Shown here piece by piece: positions 14,401-27,900 of a stretch of DNA of 64,000 bases; the stretch's first letter is position 1, and every line of letters begins with the position of its first letter. Below the pieces are notes generated by a model that saw only the letters and a program-made list of their open reading frames with translations, did not search any database and had not been told where the DNA came from. A program made the position numbers and the translations under genes. Source of the DNA: Cucumis sativus (taxonomy: Eukaryota; Streptophyta; Magnoliopsida; Cucurbitales; Cucurbitaceae); assembly GCF_000004075.3 (NCBI RefSeq), contig NC_026657.2, positions 7,998,001 through 8,062,000 of the forward strand, written 5' to 3'.

Positions 14401-14628
14401 ATATATATATATGCACACACACTCATATATATTAAAAAGAAATAAAAGAAGGGGTAGCATAATAGATTCTATTAAAATTAGTTGAATTTAGCTTTATAAA
14501 GCAAGAAAGTGACATGTTTTGAATTCATTCATCACTATTCAACTTTTGTGATTTGTAGTTTTCATCCAAAAGAATATTTATGTTAATTACAATTTTCCAT
14601 CTTTTTTATTTTAAAAAGGTATAATAAC

Positions 14629-14687
<59 letters not shown>

Positions 14688-16003
14688 TAGCTAAAATCAT
14701 AAATATAAAATATTTTGTTATGAGTATATTGTATATAATTTAGAAATTTATAAAAAATATTTATATTTTATAGATAAACCAAATGTATTTTTTTTTTGAA
14801 ATTTTTTATTTTTTTAAAAAATCCTATTAGTTTCTACTGATAAACATTTTAGCAATGCATTCATATATATAGTAATATAATCTGAAACTTTATTATATTT
14901 TTTATTATACTATATTTAAAAATGTTCTAAAATAATTAGATTTTGAATGCATATCTTATCTATCTACCTCATAGAAAAATTATTTAAAATCACTCTCAAA
15001 TCAAACTCACACCCAATGTCAAACTTAATCATAGCTCAATGAATTAGAAAACAATAATTAACTTACAAATAAGCAATTCACATTCTCAAAATACTTTTTT
15101 AATAAATGATTTTTTTTTAATTTGTAATATATAAAAAAAAGAACTAAAACGTTGAAGTGTTTTGTTTGCAAAAATAGCTACAAAATAAACTATAAAATAT
15201 ATTGATGAATTAATTTTGATTGTGAATATTTGTAGGTTATTTAATTTAAAGCAAAATTGTCAAAAAAAAAATTAATGAGTCTTATTGTGTTAATTAACTA
15301 AATTGTGAACGTCGGTGAAATCACAGCCGTTGATGGAGACGGATTCATCGCCAGAGACATAACTTTCAGAAACACCGCCGGAGCAAAGAACCACCAAGCG
15401 GTAGCGCTCCGATCAGGTTCAGATCTCTCAGTCTTCTACCGTTGTGGCTTCGAAGGCTATCAAGACACTCTCTACGTTTACGCCGAACGCCAATTCTACA
15501 AACAATGCGACATTTACGGTACCGTCGATTTCATCTTCGGCAATGCCGCCGTCGTACTCCAAGATTGCAACATCATCGCCCGTGATCCTCCGAACAAAAC
15601 CATCACCCTCACCGCCCAAGGCCGCTCCGATCCGAATCAGAACACCGGAATCTCCATCCACAATTGCCGAATCACATCCTCTGGCGGCCTCAGCGGCGTC
15701 AAGGCCTATTTAGGCCGCCCATGGAGGCAATATTCCCGGACGGTTGTTATGAAATCCTCGATCGGAGGATTCATAAGTCCGGCGGGGTGGATGCCGTGGA
15801 GCGGTAATTTTGCCCTAAATACGCTGTATTACGCCGAGTATATGAATACGGGGCCGGGAGCGTCGACGGCGAATCGGGTGAACTGGAAGGGTTATCATGT
15901 GATTACCAGTGCGTCGGAGGCTTCGAAGTTCACCGTGGGGAATTTCATCGCCGGTGGGTCTTGGTTGCCGAGTACGGGTGTGCCTTTCACTTCCGGTCTC
16001 TAA
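11483..16003 (+). CDS. Pectinesterase with N-terminal pectinesterase-inhibitor domain (type II PME)
   Basis: Exons 11483-12335 and 15327-16003; the join restores the family's conserved ATVAVDGDGF block and gives 509 aa. The enzyme removes methyl esters from cell-wall homogalacturonan in the apoplast. Residues 1-24 form a signal peptide. A PMEI-like pro-domain follows (about 30-165, with cysteines at 33, 42, 89, 101, 119 and 138), and then the RKLL processing motif at 196-199, where subtilases normally cut. The catalytic beta-helix begins at about 206 (VVVAQDGSGNF). The family's active residues are present: Gln308, Gln330, Asp331 (GYQDTLY), Asp352 (DFIFGNA) and Arg415 (LGRPW). The enzyme is therefore expected to be active. 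The single 2991-bp intron is large for this family and rich in AT repeats. The coding exons are much more GC-rich than their surroundings. The exact PME paralogue cannot be named from sequence alone. Confidence 0.95.
14634..14686. repeat. (TA)n microsatellite in the pectinesterase intron
   Basis: About 26 uninterrupted TA units lie in the 3 kb intron of the pectinesterase gene. A tract like this is likely to vary in length between accessions. It is too far from the splice sites (640 bp from the acceptor) to be an obvious splicing element. Confidence 0.95.
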
Positions 16004-18672
16004 TTTGGCGGTGTAATTTTGTATGTATTATTAAAAATATTAATGATCGTTTATTTTTTTTAATTATACTTTAATAAACAAGTTTATCATTAAGAAATTA
16101 GATTTTATTATATCTTTTAAAAAAATTGATTTTACTTTTCTTTTCGTCTCTCAATTCAAAATGGTTGGGTTTGACAAGAGAATTACCATTCAAGAGGGGT
16201 ATTGTATTACAATTTACAATGTAAGTTTTTCAAATAAATGAAATATGATTTGTTTGAGTAATTGTTGTTGTTCTCTGTGTGTGTTTTGTATGATTTTGTT
16301 GGTTTTCATCACTAAATTTTTAATAATTTTTTGAAAATTTTGGATCATTGCTTCTAATTAGCTATGAAGTAAGTGATGTAATAATTCATCAAGCAGAGCT
16401 TGGATTGTGAAGAGAGATACAAAAGAGTTAGCCATGACATTAGTTTGGTTTAGAATTTAAATTTGAATTGTCTTTTGGATAGACGGTTTTGTTTAGGTGG
16501 AATAGCAAATTCAAAGACGTTAACTTCTTGATCCAAAATCATATTATTGACTATTAACTTAAATGAACAACTTTAAATTTGTTAGAAATTGAATAAAAAC
16601 CTTCATTCACATACTTTAGTCTATATTAATTTGATTATAGAAGATGAAATGTGTTGTGAATAGATTTATTGAGATCGAGAGATTGAATAAAAGTAGAACG
16701 TGGCCAACGAGGTTGTATGAAACCAATAACCATCTCATGGTTTTATGAAGTTTAGAAAACTAGTAAGAAACATAATGGTAGCTTAGGTAATCAATGAGGA
16801 ATCTAGTGGTAGTTTAAAGAACTCATAAGCGAGCTTATAGGTAACTTGACAGACCTCTTTAGGATCCATGAAAAACATAAGAGTCACCTGGAAAATCTTA
16901 GAAAATACATATGAATGATTTCTGCAAGACCCATAAAACCTTATAAAACCCATGAAGGACCTTAAAGAGATTTGGAATTGTTCGGATTCTCAACAAATGA
17001 TCCATAACTAAATCATTCAAGAGTTGGGTGGATAATGAACTTACTTCCAATGGTGATAGTGTAACTATCCAATGAGAGTAACTCAACAATCTCTGAAATT
17101 TAAGAGAGACACTTTTAAATTCAAATATCAGTTACACGTTACTATTCTATACAAACGATATTTCGGTGGTCAAAGACGTGCTCAAAATCCTATATCCAAG
17201 ACTAATTTGGGTGTCGAAACAAATGCATGTTTCAAGTCTAATGGCCTAAGTGAATCCAATTCAAATGGTGGGCTTTTGGGCAATTGAAAATTGGTTTAGT
17301 TGTCCGGAATGTCAAAATTTCAATTTGCTATATCTATTACGATATTGAAGAGATTGGTGTTTCTTCTTCCCTAAAATTTCTTAGGTTTAATAAAACCTAA
17401 ATATTTTCTAAATTAAATATTGAAGAATTTAGTAGACACAAAATTAAAAGTAAAGAATGTATAGTCCAACATAGAAATAATGTATTAGATGGAAGTGATA
17501 CGCACAGTGGTTGGCTTCTTCGATCAATCACAAATTTTAGTTAGAAAAAATATCAATCTATACTCTCCAAAATGGTAACAGTTAAAGCCATTCTTTACAT
17601 TTCATTCAAACATGTAATTGTTGATAATAAACTCCTCAATTGCCATAATGGAATTTATTTAGATCCTTTTATTATTACTATCTTTGAAAATCGTCGATAC
17701 ATCAACCCTTATAATTATACAATAATGTAGATTTATTTTGAAGTTTTAGATTAAGAGAATGATGCATGAACTATTTACAAAGGAAGTAAGTCATCACTAA
17801 TCACTTAGGATTCAATTTGATTCGATAATTAAACTTCCAAGGGTTTAATTAATAAGATTATAAATTACCAATTCGGCTATAAATTGACGATATTACCCTA
17901 TTTTCCTATTCGGTGGTCAAATTAAATAGTGAACAAAAAATAAAGTCAGTTCGTTCAACAGTACTTTCAGAAAAAAGAAAAAGACCAATATAAAATTGAA
18001 AATTGAGAACAGAAATTCCTATTCTTTCTCCAGTAAAAAAATGGAATTTGGTCCAATTAAATGCAAATTCCTGCAAAATTCCCTAACTGTTTTATGGAAT
18101 TCTGTTTAAATCAAAATCAGATTGGATTTTGCCCAACTTCATTGGCAGAGTTAAAACTCCTTGGCTTCTTGAATTCAACATCAACATCTTGATGGAATGT
18201 TCAATTCAAATGGCCACAAAAGAAACTATGCTACCTTGAACAGCTCTTGAACAGCTCTCGACTCAGCTCAACTCGAAATTGAGCACCTAGAGAGGTGCTA
18301 GTGTTTCATGGTAAGATCACTCAGAATCTCATAGCTCAAAAACATGGTGGAGATTCACAATCTGATATGTTCCAACGCAGTGAAGGAAACGTTCAATTAA
18401 CAAAAATTGCTTAAACCAATTGATTAACTACAGATTATACATCTGACTTTTAAATTTGATGTCTTCAACAACTCATTAGTCACATGAAGATAGAGTGTTT
18501 AAGTTTTCATTAAAATATATTAGTAGACTCCATGGAGAGGGCTTGTTCTCTTGTTGGTCAAAGTAAGTCACTTTGCCTACTAGCAAGAGAGATGGATAAC
18601 TGAATATGTATACAAAAGCATACATGTGGAAGTGATAAGAAAAAGCTATATTATGCTAGTACTAGGATAGGA
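16004..18672. other. Intergenic region between pectinesterase and a small membrane-protein gene
   Basis: The first ~250 bp are the probable pectinesterase 3' UTR and contain aataaa-like words near 16073. The rest contains only short unrelated ORFs without family resemblance. The last few hundred bases should be the 3' UTR of the leftward gene ending at 18673. No repeat or RNA gene was recognised. Confidence 0.6.
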
Positions 18673-19002
18673 TTACAACAGATAATAGAGGACAAGGAAG
18701 AGAAGACCTAGAAGCAATGCTCCTGACCCGAAACCGAATCCATCAGCATCGTAGCCAGGGCTGCTGGAATGCTGAACTGCAAAAGTGGATGAAGAAGCAT
18801 GAAGAACGGGAAAGAATATAGAAAGAAAGTGTACAAGCAGTAAGAGGAAAAGAAGAATCACTGCAACCCAAATGCCCAGTTCAAGTAGAGGCTCTATGCT
18901 TTCCCAGATGGATGAAAGAGTAGGCCAAAATATTATCATCCCCAGAAATCCAACTATGATACAAGGTACAACAGGAGATGGACCTGCAGTAGCATATCCC
19001 AT
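18673..19002 (-). CDS. Small multi-pass membrane protein of unknown function
   Basis: Single-exon ORF of 109 aa. The start at 19002 is the first ATG in frame and has good context (A at -3, G at +4). The open frame extends further upstream only through a TTG at 19035, so I did not use it. The protein begins MGYATAGPSPVVPC and has three hydrophobic stretches: about residues 13-30, 42-60 and the C-terminal tail (about 90-109). Between the second and third stretches is a Ser/Gly-rich linker. The C-terminal hydrophobic end suggests tail insertion. I do not recognise a named family, although the N-terminus resembles short uncharacterised plant membrane proteins I have seen. The compact, hydrophobically patterned frame and good start context support a real gene. 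The 3' end of LHP1 lies about 1 kb upstream on the same strand. Confidence 0.6.
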   Translation of the reverse strand: MGYATAGPSPVVPCIIVGFLGMIIFWPTLSSIWESIEPLLELGIWVAVILLFLLLLVHFLSIFFPVLHASSSTFAVQHSSSPGYDADGFGFGSGALLLGLLFLVLYYLL

Positions 19003-20046
19003 TATCTTTCTCTGAATCAGAACTTTGGGTTGCAAAAGAGTGATATTGAGAGGGGAAAAGGCTGTTTGTTGGTGGTAGGAGTGACTTTGGAAAAGCTTCG
19101 CTTCTTTTCATGCTTTGTGAAGGTCAGCATATTAGTTGATCAATGACGAAGACTAGAGAATTTCAGTTTATTTAATCACGTCTTATAGAGAATATAGGTT
19201 GGATTGGATGCCAACCCGAGCAAACTGTTTAAAGCTTGATGAGTAACTAATTACTTATCAATTGAAAGAAATAGAAAGGAGACAATGTATGTATCTTTGT
19301 GGGTCATGATGGTCTAGTCTATGCCAAGTAAGATGGATAATCAGGTACCATAAGAAAGGCACCTGATTATTTTTACATTTTTATTAAAATTAAATGATGT
19401 TAGATAATGACATTTAGTTAAATGAAAAATGTGTTTGAATGACATCATAGGTGGGCATACAGATAAATAATATGCCAAAGTCAAGAGGTTCAGATTTATC
19501 ATTTGCGGGAGCAGTTGGAAGTCCAGAACCGTCCAATATCTGTACTTTATTCTATTTGACATAATAAAATAACATGGATGGAGACCAAGAAAGAACCTGA
19601 TAAATAAGCATCCCGTAGCTCAATGAACACTCAGCATCTGTATAGCAGATAAGATCACTTGAATAGTAAACTGCAACACTGGAAAATATCTGTAAAAGCA
19701 GGATTATAGGGGAAACGAATGACAATGTCTTACAAGATTATGAGCAAACAGCCTCTTGCCATTGGAGTTTTTTTTTTTTTTGTTAGGGTGGTTACAAGTT
19801 CATAGTTCGATTAACTAAGTCTTTAAATTGTTTGAGATAGGAACTTCAATATTCAAAAAGAATATAACTTTCCATTCATCCCCATATAAGAATTAAACGG
19901 AGAAGGAAAATAGTCTGATCTCCTCTTGACACAGTTGAAATTTACCGAGAATTCATAATGTATTTCACTGAATCTCCTAAAACTACAAAATTACAGCTTG
20001 TAAACCATGTAGATGATGGTGGTGGCCAGACACAAGTGCAGTTCTT
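19003..20046. other. Intergenic: promoter of the small membrane gene and 3' UTR of LHP1
   Basis: About 1 kb separates the two leftward genes. It must hold the LHP1 3' UTR (from 20046 leftward) and the promoter and leader of the gene starting at 19002. It includes a T-rich run near 19770-19781. Nothing else is recognised. The 73-codon frame at 19341-19562 has no similarity signal. Confidence 0.5.
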
Positions 20047-22143
20047 TCATAATGTAGGATTATATCGGAGATGTTGCTCATAGTAGTTAATCAACTGCAG
20101 TGAGAGAGTAGTTGTAAATACTAGCAAGTCAAAAACCAATTAAAGAAGGTAAAGTACGGAAATTTGATCAATTACCAGATGTGGATTGTTAGCTTTAAGA
20201 AATTTGTTATTCACCGTCACTTCTTTTCCATCCGACCTGCATGCAAAAAATGAGATCCACAATCACTGCTTCAGATAGAATAATACTCAACTAGCAAAGG
20301 AAGAGCAGATAGTGTTGCATAACAAACCTCACAGCCAAGAAGGTTACGATTACATCTGGGATGTTATTTAATACTGAAACTGAATAACCAACAGGCCTGA
20401 TAATCCTTGTGATGGTAGACACATTTCTGGAGTGGCCTGACGAACTAGGATTCTGGGGTCCTAATTGTTCACTTGGATCAATAGGCTCAATGCTTACAGT
20501 TGCTGCATTTTGTTTTAATCCTTGTTCAGGCAAGGCTGAATCCTTCGTGAACCTTTTCACCCTACTGGACTTCCTTCTCTTGGCACCAGTGGAGTGACTT
20601 ACCTGAGCAGAACCCACCACGCAATCGGCCTTGGAAACATCATAAACAAGGCTAACATCGTTAGAAGCCACTGTTTTTTTCTCAGAATCAACCATGTTGC
20701 CAGATATCGATGCATTGAAGTCGATAAGTTTCAGATCATATTCGTCTTTCTTTCTACTTCCATCAAATTTCCCATCTAGCTCTCCTTCATGAATAGAGTC
20801 TAAGGGTTCTTGAGAAATAGGAAGATCACGATGAAGTTTCTTGTTAAATGGAGCGGCCGATAGACGATCATCCAGAGTACTGATAACTACATCCGTGACA
20901 TTATCAATGGCTATAATTTGGAGATCTTTTTCCTCTTGAGATTCACTTTCAATGTCTTCGTCCTTGCGCTTCCGCTTCCGCTGCTTTCCTGATCGCGATT
21001 GACAAAACCTGAACAACACAGAACAGTCCCCAGTTGTGAGGAAATTTTCTAAATTACATTTCCATTCTCCATAAGTTTGCTGCGGTCATTTCACAAAATA
21101 AAAAATAATTGAATAGGTCCAAGAACCTTTCTTCATATTCTTCAATAAATTCAAAGCATGACTGGAGATTGTCCAAGGGTTCCCATGTATTTTCTGTCTC
21201 TGGCCAACCACGCCTGTCAAAAAAAAATTCCTGAAGCTACTTTCACGTATATCAAGAACAAATCACAGCAATAGCTGAAAGAACTGTACAGTTAACAAAC
21301 AGAAAAACCTCAAAATCGTACACACCATTTGACGAGGTACTGAAGCTGTCCCTATAAATCCGAAAAAGAAAAAAAACTCAAATCAGACTCGTAAAAGAAC
21401 ATCCAGAAACAAAATCGCCAAAACAACAAATCCGAGAATAAAATACCAAACTAATTCCATAACAAAACACCGGAATCAAAAGCTATTTCCACAGTAAATC
21501 GAAATAGAAGGGAAATAAACAAATAAACGCACTCTCGTAAACATCCACAATTTCTCAATTACATTCACATTCCATAATTTTTCGAATAGAGTGACCGAAA
21601 TACCTAACCAATTCCTAGAACATAACCCCATTACAGACGTAACGTTATATCCACAGTTTACGAATAGAAAGACCGAAATACCTAACCAATTTTCAGGCGC
21701 TGATTTTTTATCCACAGTTGTCTACCAAATTCTGTTTACAAACGGAATCATGATATATCTAAAACATAACATTATCCTAGAACAAGTAGGTACAATGGCG
21801 GAAGAGACCAAAATACCTTACGAACTCTTTTCCGCCGAATGGCTTCAACTTCGAAGAAGCCCTCATCTAGGTTAGTACGTTCAGAAGCAGAAACATCAGG
21901 TATGACATTGTCTTCGCCGTTGACCACTCCGGCGTCGTCGATGGGTAGAGGAATTTGCACAGAAGCATTGTGAAGTGAAGAAGGTGAATGTGGAAATAAA
22001 ATTTTGGGTTCACTACCGTTGTTGTTAGAGATTGAAGGGGCTGAATCGCCATTAAGATGAGTTGATTGAGTGAAATCAGGGATTGGAAGCGCCACTGTTT
22101 CAGGTTCAGAACTTCCCGCCGCTTTCTTCTTCCCTCTCCCCAT
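20047..22143 (-). CDS. LHP1: LIKE HETEROCHROMATIN PROTEIN 1 (TERMINAL FLOWER 2), chromodomain protein
   Basis: Exons in transcript order: 22143-21817, 21351-21326, 21213-21127, 21008-20328, 20236-20176, 20094-20047. All junctions are GT-AG and in frame, giving 409 aa (Arabidopsis LHP1 is about 445). The protein is a nuclear Polycomb partner that binds H3K27me3 and helps silence flowering and homeotic genes. The chromodomain spans about 94-147: GFFEVEAI, then YLVKWRGWPE and NTWEPLDNL. Its aromatic-cage candidates are Phe96/97, Trp118 and Trp121. A basic NLS (KQRKRKRK) sits at 155-162, and a second basic patch (RRKSSRVKR) lies in the acidic/Ser-rich hinge. The C-terminal chromoshadow domain has [13 protein letters not shown] and ends in [12 protein letters not shown]. 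The second exon is only 26 nt and encodes the middle of the chromodomain. No defect is seen; the hinge is somewhat short. Confidence 0.96.
21582..21691. repeat. 79-bp spaced direct repeat in LHP1 intron 1
   Basis: A ~31 bp word (cgaataga..gaccgaaatacc..) occurs at 21582-21613 and again at 21661-21691, a spacing of 79 bp, with two mismatches. It lies in the 465-bp first intron of LHP1 (21352-21816). It is probably the remains of a tandem duplication. Confidence 0.75.
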
Positions 22144-24903
22144 TTTCGTTCTATCCCTCCGTTCCTTTCCTTTCCCTCTCTTTTCATTTTTCAATTTATA
22201 CAATATAAAAAAAAAGATAATTAAGTGAGCGCTAATCGAATTTAATTAAGCTAATTTGGACATCAAAGCATAAGTAATCCTTTAGTCCGTTTTTAACACG
22301 GGTCTTTCACTCCCCATTTTATTTTATTAAATTAATAGTATTTTCCTTCCAACTTAATATTAGATTCATCAAATGACAAAAACATTTATAAAAAAATAGC
22401 TAATGACACATGCTTTTTATATATTGCGAACACAGTAAAATTAGTGATATTAGACGATGATTATAGAATTATCAAAAAACTATTAAACTGTAATCATAGA
22501 GTTATTAACTTTAAAATTTACTATTTTTTTTGTTGAAAAAATTGGGTGACATTAGCTCTATTATTATAATTTTTTTATATTTCTGCAATAGCCCTTTGAT
22601 TTTAGGTATTTTTTAAAAAATATAAAAAATTGTGAAACTATTTAAATTTCATACAACAAAACCACAAAAAAAAAAACATCATTAATTACACTTGCTTATA
22701 TGTATGTGTGTATATATATATATAAAACCCGTTTCTATTCATGTTGCTTTCTCATTACAATAAACGATGGTGTTATCATGATCAGTGTCCATTATCCAAC
22801 ACATGAAGCTCTTGGAATGCATTCTTATCAAAGACTTGTTATCAATAGAGTAATAAAAGTACAAAGTGTTTTTGTTCAATATGTTCTCATCTCGCACTTA
22901 GAAGAAAAAAGAAAACAAACAAATGAGTAGAAGAAAAACAAAGTAAACGTAGAAGAGTGTGTTATGTTGTTAGTGTGCACTGACACATTAAATTCATAAA
23001 CTTTAACAATAATCAATGAACGTCGTGTAAAAATAATTTGGAGGTAGCAAAGTTTATTACAAAATCTTCGATTATAGTTCAATATAAGCACAAAAAGTTA
23101 TAATTAGATTATTGAAATAAGTTAAGAAAGATTTTTTGTTCAAGTTTGATTACTATTAATAATTTATTTGGTTAGGTTGAATGATAATGAAAAAAAGTCA
23201 ATGTATGATACAAAAATCTATGGAAGAGAGTGGAGGAGAGAAATATGAAATGGACACATACAAACATAGTCAAGATAGGTGGGAGAGAAGGAAAATAATG
23301 AAACAAGTAGAACATTAGATTAGAAAAAGTACATATTTTATTTGTTTCTTCTTCTTCTTTATTATAGAAAAAGTAAAAGAGATCTCAATAAATTTTAAAA
23401 GAGAAAATAGTTTTAAGAGCTAAGGAAGTTAGAGAAACTATGTGATATATATCAAAACTTTTGAAATTCAAGATAAATTATAAATTATAAATTACATTAT
23501 TATTATTATGCAGTTTTCAATGTTTTCACGATCTAATTAATTTATACGTTCTTCTCGTAATTCGTCACTGAAATCGTTTATTTTCTTATAATGATCTAAC
23601 TATCATAACTATCAAAAGACTTCTTATTAAGCTTTTTATATTCTAATTTTTGAAATTCTTAAAACTTTTACTCTTAAATACATTTAATTCGTTAGTTTTG
23701 ATTTCGTGATTCCATGACACTGTCTAAAAGACAAATTTAATTATTAAAATAATAAAATTTAAATCTTATTTTCGAACAAAGACTTTTTATTTTAACCAAT
23801 AAACTTTTAAACTTTTTAAAAGAGCATGTTTTAATTCATGTCATTAAGATTCTACATGAGATGATTTTGATATTTATAATACCAAATAAGATAATAACTT
23901 CATTTTAATTTTTTAATTAAGAGATGATAAATTAATATTTTATAAAAAAAAACTAAAATCGTCACTATTTCCTATACAAAATTCAATATACAATTAATTC
24001 ACTTACAAAAATTTTAATTTATTATCCAATGGTTGATTCTTTCGAAATCGGATTTTAAAAAACACATTAGTTTTCTCATAAAGGCTTATTACCGTATTTT
24101 TCGTGTTTTAAGAAAATTTTGGTTAGTTTGTTGGTTTGGTATTTTTTTAGAAAAAAACAAAGCCATCCGTCTATTTTTCAAAAATAGCAACTAAATACTT
24201 TAGCGACTTACCTACTTAACCCTTACAAAAATACATACAGTGAAACGTGAATAATTTAGTTAGATACATACATGGATACATTAACATCTAAATTAGTTCA
24301 TATTTAAGTAAAAACAACACATGATTATATGTGGAGTGTTTGAAGGAGAAAATGTACCTCCAACCAAGTGAATAGATCCACTTCGAAATTCGACCCGTCC
24401 CCCTATTAAATCCATTATCTATATATTTTCATTTACTATTTCCCTTCCATAAAACCAAACCAAGTGGTTTTTCTATGAAATATAAATATTTTATCAAATA
24501 TTCTATTTTTAACATTTTTTTCTATTTTTTTTTGTATGAAATAAAGATAGAATGACATCTTTCAGCTTAGATTATGCTTTCAAATCCAATTTTCTTTTTG
24601 AAAACTATGAAAAAAAGTTATATGCTCAGAAAATGAACAAATTTCATGATCTCTTCCTCAAAAGCAAAAACAAAAAACAAAAAAAATCACTATCTCAAAA
24701 AACAACTAAACCAAAATAAACCATGATCTCAAAAACAACTAACTAGACCAAAATTTTACTTCAGTAAAACTGATAATATTGGGCTAAATCTAAGGCTTAA
24801 GTCACTATTAACCTAGTAACTTCCCATGCTGAACTAAAGAAATGATACTATTAGGAACGAAAGCAACAAATCCTTATCTATTCCAACTAAGAAATTTATC
24901 TTC
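22144..24903. other. Intergenic: LHP1 promoter side and 3' flank of the TcdA-like gene
   Basis: The bases just right of 22143 are the LHP1 leader and promoter, including a purine-rich leader on the minus strand. The remainder is AT-rich with poly-A/T runs. Open frames of 71-76 codons near 22700-23090 show no similarity. No repeats of note were seen. Confidence 0.6.
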
Positions 24904-27900
24904 TCATAAAGAAAATTCCACCTCAGCTCGCTTCAAAGTAGCAGTCACTCTCCTAAAGAATTCAGGTTCATTTTCCTTTATGTCATCTAGGGTCGACGAC
25001 TCGTGTTCGTCAGCCTGCATCAAAGAATCAGATGCATAAAACTGAATTTCCAAGCGAAACATGAATTGCAACTAGTACTTTTAGGATCAAGAGGAAACCA
25101 ATCAGGAACCAGAACAACATATCTATGAGTATATGAAAGTTTAGGACCTAAATAAAATTTAGAACATTTATTCAACCAATTTTTTTCATAAAAATGAAAA
25201 CAATGTAATATTGGTTATTTGAAGTTTTCTTAGAAATGTGTGCAAGGAAGCACTGATAAAAGATAAAAGAATCGAAAAACATGAACGAGTTGTGGAACAA
25301 AGTAAAATTTACTTCAGGATAATTTTCAGAAATTCATCCGGTATGTAAAGGTGAATTACCTCATTAAATTTCAATAGAATTAAGTTCGACACGGATGCTG
25401 GTTTTGCTCGGTCCCACCTAATTTGTACACAAAATGTCAGCACCAGAGAAAATGAACATCTATAGCAAATCCAGGTAACTTACAATCTTAACGTTCTGTT
25501 AGTTTGTTAGGCACATGCATCACCTCATTCATACTAGAGAAACGATGTCACATGTTATAGAAACAAACATTGTTTTGTCTATGCAATTTTGTAAATTTAG
25601 GAGTGAAATATATGTTTATCTTACTCAATAAGATATAAGACTCCAAAGAAATTTTATCTTAAAAAAATGGAGATAATTATATGTTACATGTTTAAAGAAA
25701 AGGGAGGGAGTGGCCGAGATACCTTTTATTTTAATCCACATCAAATATTATTGCATTCTAGACAATACGGCTTATTCATACCTCACAAGCATTAATTCAT
25801 TGATAGCTCGCCATAATCCTCGTCCAACATCTCTTGCAGACTGCTCTCTCGCACTTCTTCCATGCCAGAGCTCTTTTGCAACAAACATCACTTCTTCAAG
25901 ATCTACCTACAGTAAATTGCATCAAAATACAAAGAAACGGCCTTAGAATGCTAACTAATGGACTCCAACAAACTGAGTGTCAACAAAATTGATGGAAACC
26001 AAAAACACCAAATTGATTTGTTATTAGACAGTTTATACTAAATTCTTACGATTAAAGTACTTGTGAGTTGTGATCAAATCAATCAAAATTATGGCTTCAA
26101 GACTAAAAAGTAAACTTAAAATTTCATAAAATGCTAACTTGAAAAACATCAACATCATTTCACTTAAAGTGGATGTTTAAATTAACCTAGTAACTTGCAT
26201 CAGGCAAACAAATCCAAAAGAAAACAGAGGGAGGACAAAAGAAGTAACTGGTAAAAAATTCATCTGCAGTTGAAAGCCTTCACACCTGGACTTCCATGGC
26301 AGTGCCATACAATGATTCTTCATGCTCAATGAGTCGCTGATGAAGCAACTTGTAATGATCTGAGTCCAAATTAATGACAGGCTCTGTGTCCACTTGAAGC
26401 CCTGCTAATTGTGTCACAACATATGAGGCCATTACCTGTCCAAAAATTGCAGGGATGGTACCTAGAACGGGTATGATGCGAACTCTGAACCCAGGAGTTA
26501 TCTGATATCAGGATGAAATTTTAAAATGTGTTTATTCACAGTAACATTTTCGTACAAAAATATTCCTTCATTGTAAAGTCAAGAAATATAAACCTCGGAA
26601 GCAAGTATATAAAATATTCCAATGCACTTTGGCCTTGCTCTAAAGATATAAAGATGGTCACTTCATATTACAGGTAAATTCCTCACCTGATAATCTGAAG
26701 GATTTTCAGCTTCTCCACTTGGTCCTTGGAATGGAAGCAGCTTGGCTTTGGGTTTTTCTAAAGAAAATACAACAGGAATGCCCCCTTCAATGCCATAACC
26801 TTTCCGCAAACGGTGCCTCACCTATATTTAAAAAATAGCCACATCCTAGATTTTCAAAAAGGAGGATTAAAATGTTGGTGCATTCCTATATAATTGATAG
26901 GCATATGGTAAAATGGCATATTAATAACCCAACACAAGATGAGTAGTTATCTGCTTATCACAAAAACGATCTTTCCAAATGCTTTTAAGTGTTTCACTAG
27001 CAAAGGTTAATCTCTATTTCACTAACTAAGTCACTCTCTTACCTGCTAGTTCTAATCAATTCCCAAATATTAAAATAAAGAAAAAGTGGTTTAGGAGTTC
27101 AAACGAACCAAAATATATGACAACCCATCCTCTAAATTAAGAGTTCAATTTAAAACATGTTCCAGAAACCAATAACTTCTCTGATCCAACCTTCTAACAA
27201 AGGAATCTGACAGCATATAAAAAACGTTAGCTTAAAAAGAACTCTTGTCACATGTAAGAAACATTACAGAACGCGATAATGGATCAATTGTTGACTCTCT
27301 TAAATCAGCCACACGAATTCTTGTTGGGTCAGCTCGTGCTCCGGCTCCTGTTGCTGATAATACTTTTAATCCCCTACGTACACATGCAGCAAGAAGTGAT
27401 ACCTGTCACACATGATTAAGCATTTAAAAATAGATTCCCATCAGACAATCACATCCAAATGTAAATATAAATAAATTAAAGTAAAATTTGTCAATATCAA
27501 TTGCTTAAAATGATTAAAATGCAAATAAACAAACTATTCCTTCGGCCAAAAAGCTTGTTACAGGGAAAAACTTATCACCCAAAACCAAAAGAAACAACAT
27601 TATACAAGTTACACGTGTGTTTCCAATCCTTCATTATGAACTTACATTACATAACTTATCACCCAAATGGTAGTTCTTCTAATCCTTCAGTATGAACTTA
27701 GGTTACTTAGGTTACTCAAGGACACAGATGTACAACTTATAGAACAAATCCTGTTCAAGTAAGGTCATCAAACAGTTTTGGTAAACGAACCTAACTTGTT
27801 TATATTTTCTGAGTAGACTAATTTTCTAAATACCATCATCATTGTTTATCCTCCTAACATCAATTTAGCATCAACGTTGAAGCCACTGCCAATAAATAAT

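Noticed and set aside
15305-15326. Upstream extension of the second pectinesterase exon to 15305
   Set aside because: It begins with GTG and lies before the acceptor AG at 15325-15326. The join at 15327 restores the conserved ATVAVDGDGF block.
15428-15713. Alternative-frame ORFs within pectinesterase exon 2
   Set aside because: They are shadow frames of a GC-richer coding exon and show no similarity of their own.
17072-17287. 71-codon plus-strand ORF between the pectinesterase and membrane-protein genes
   Set aside because: No similarity and no promoter; probably chance.
18673-19035. Longer 120-codon version of the small membrane protein
   Set aside because: Its first codon at 19035 is TTG. 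The first ATG is at 19002 and has good context.
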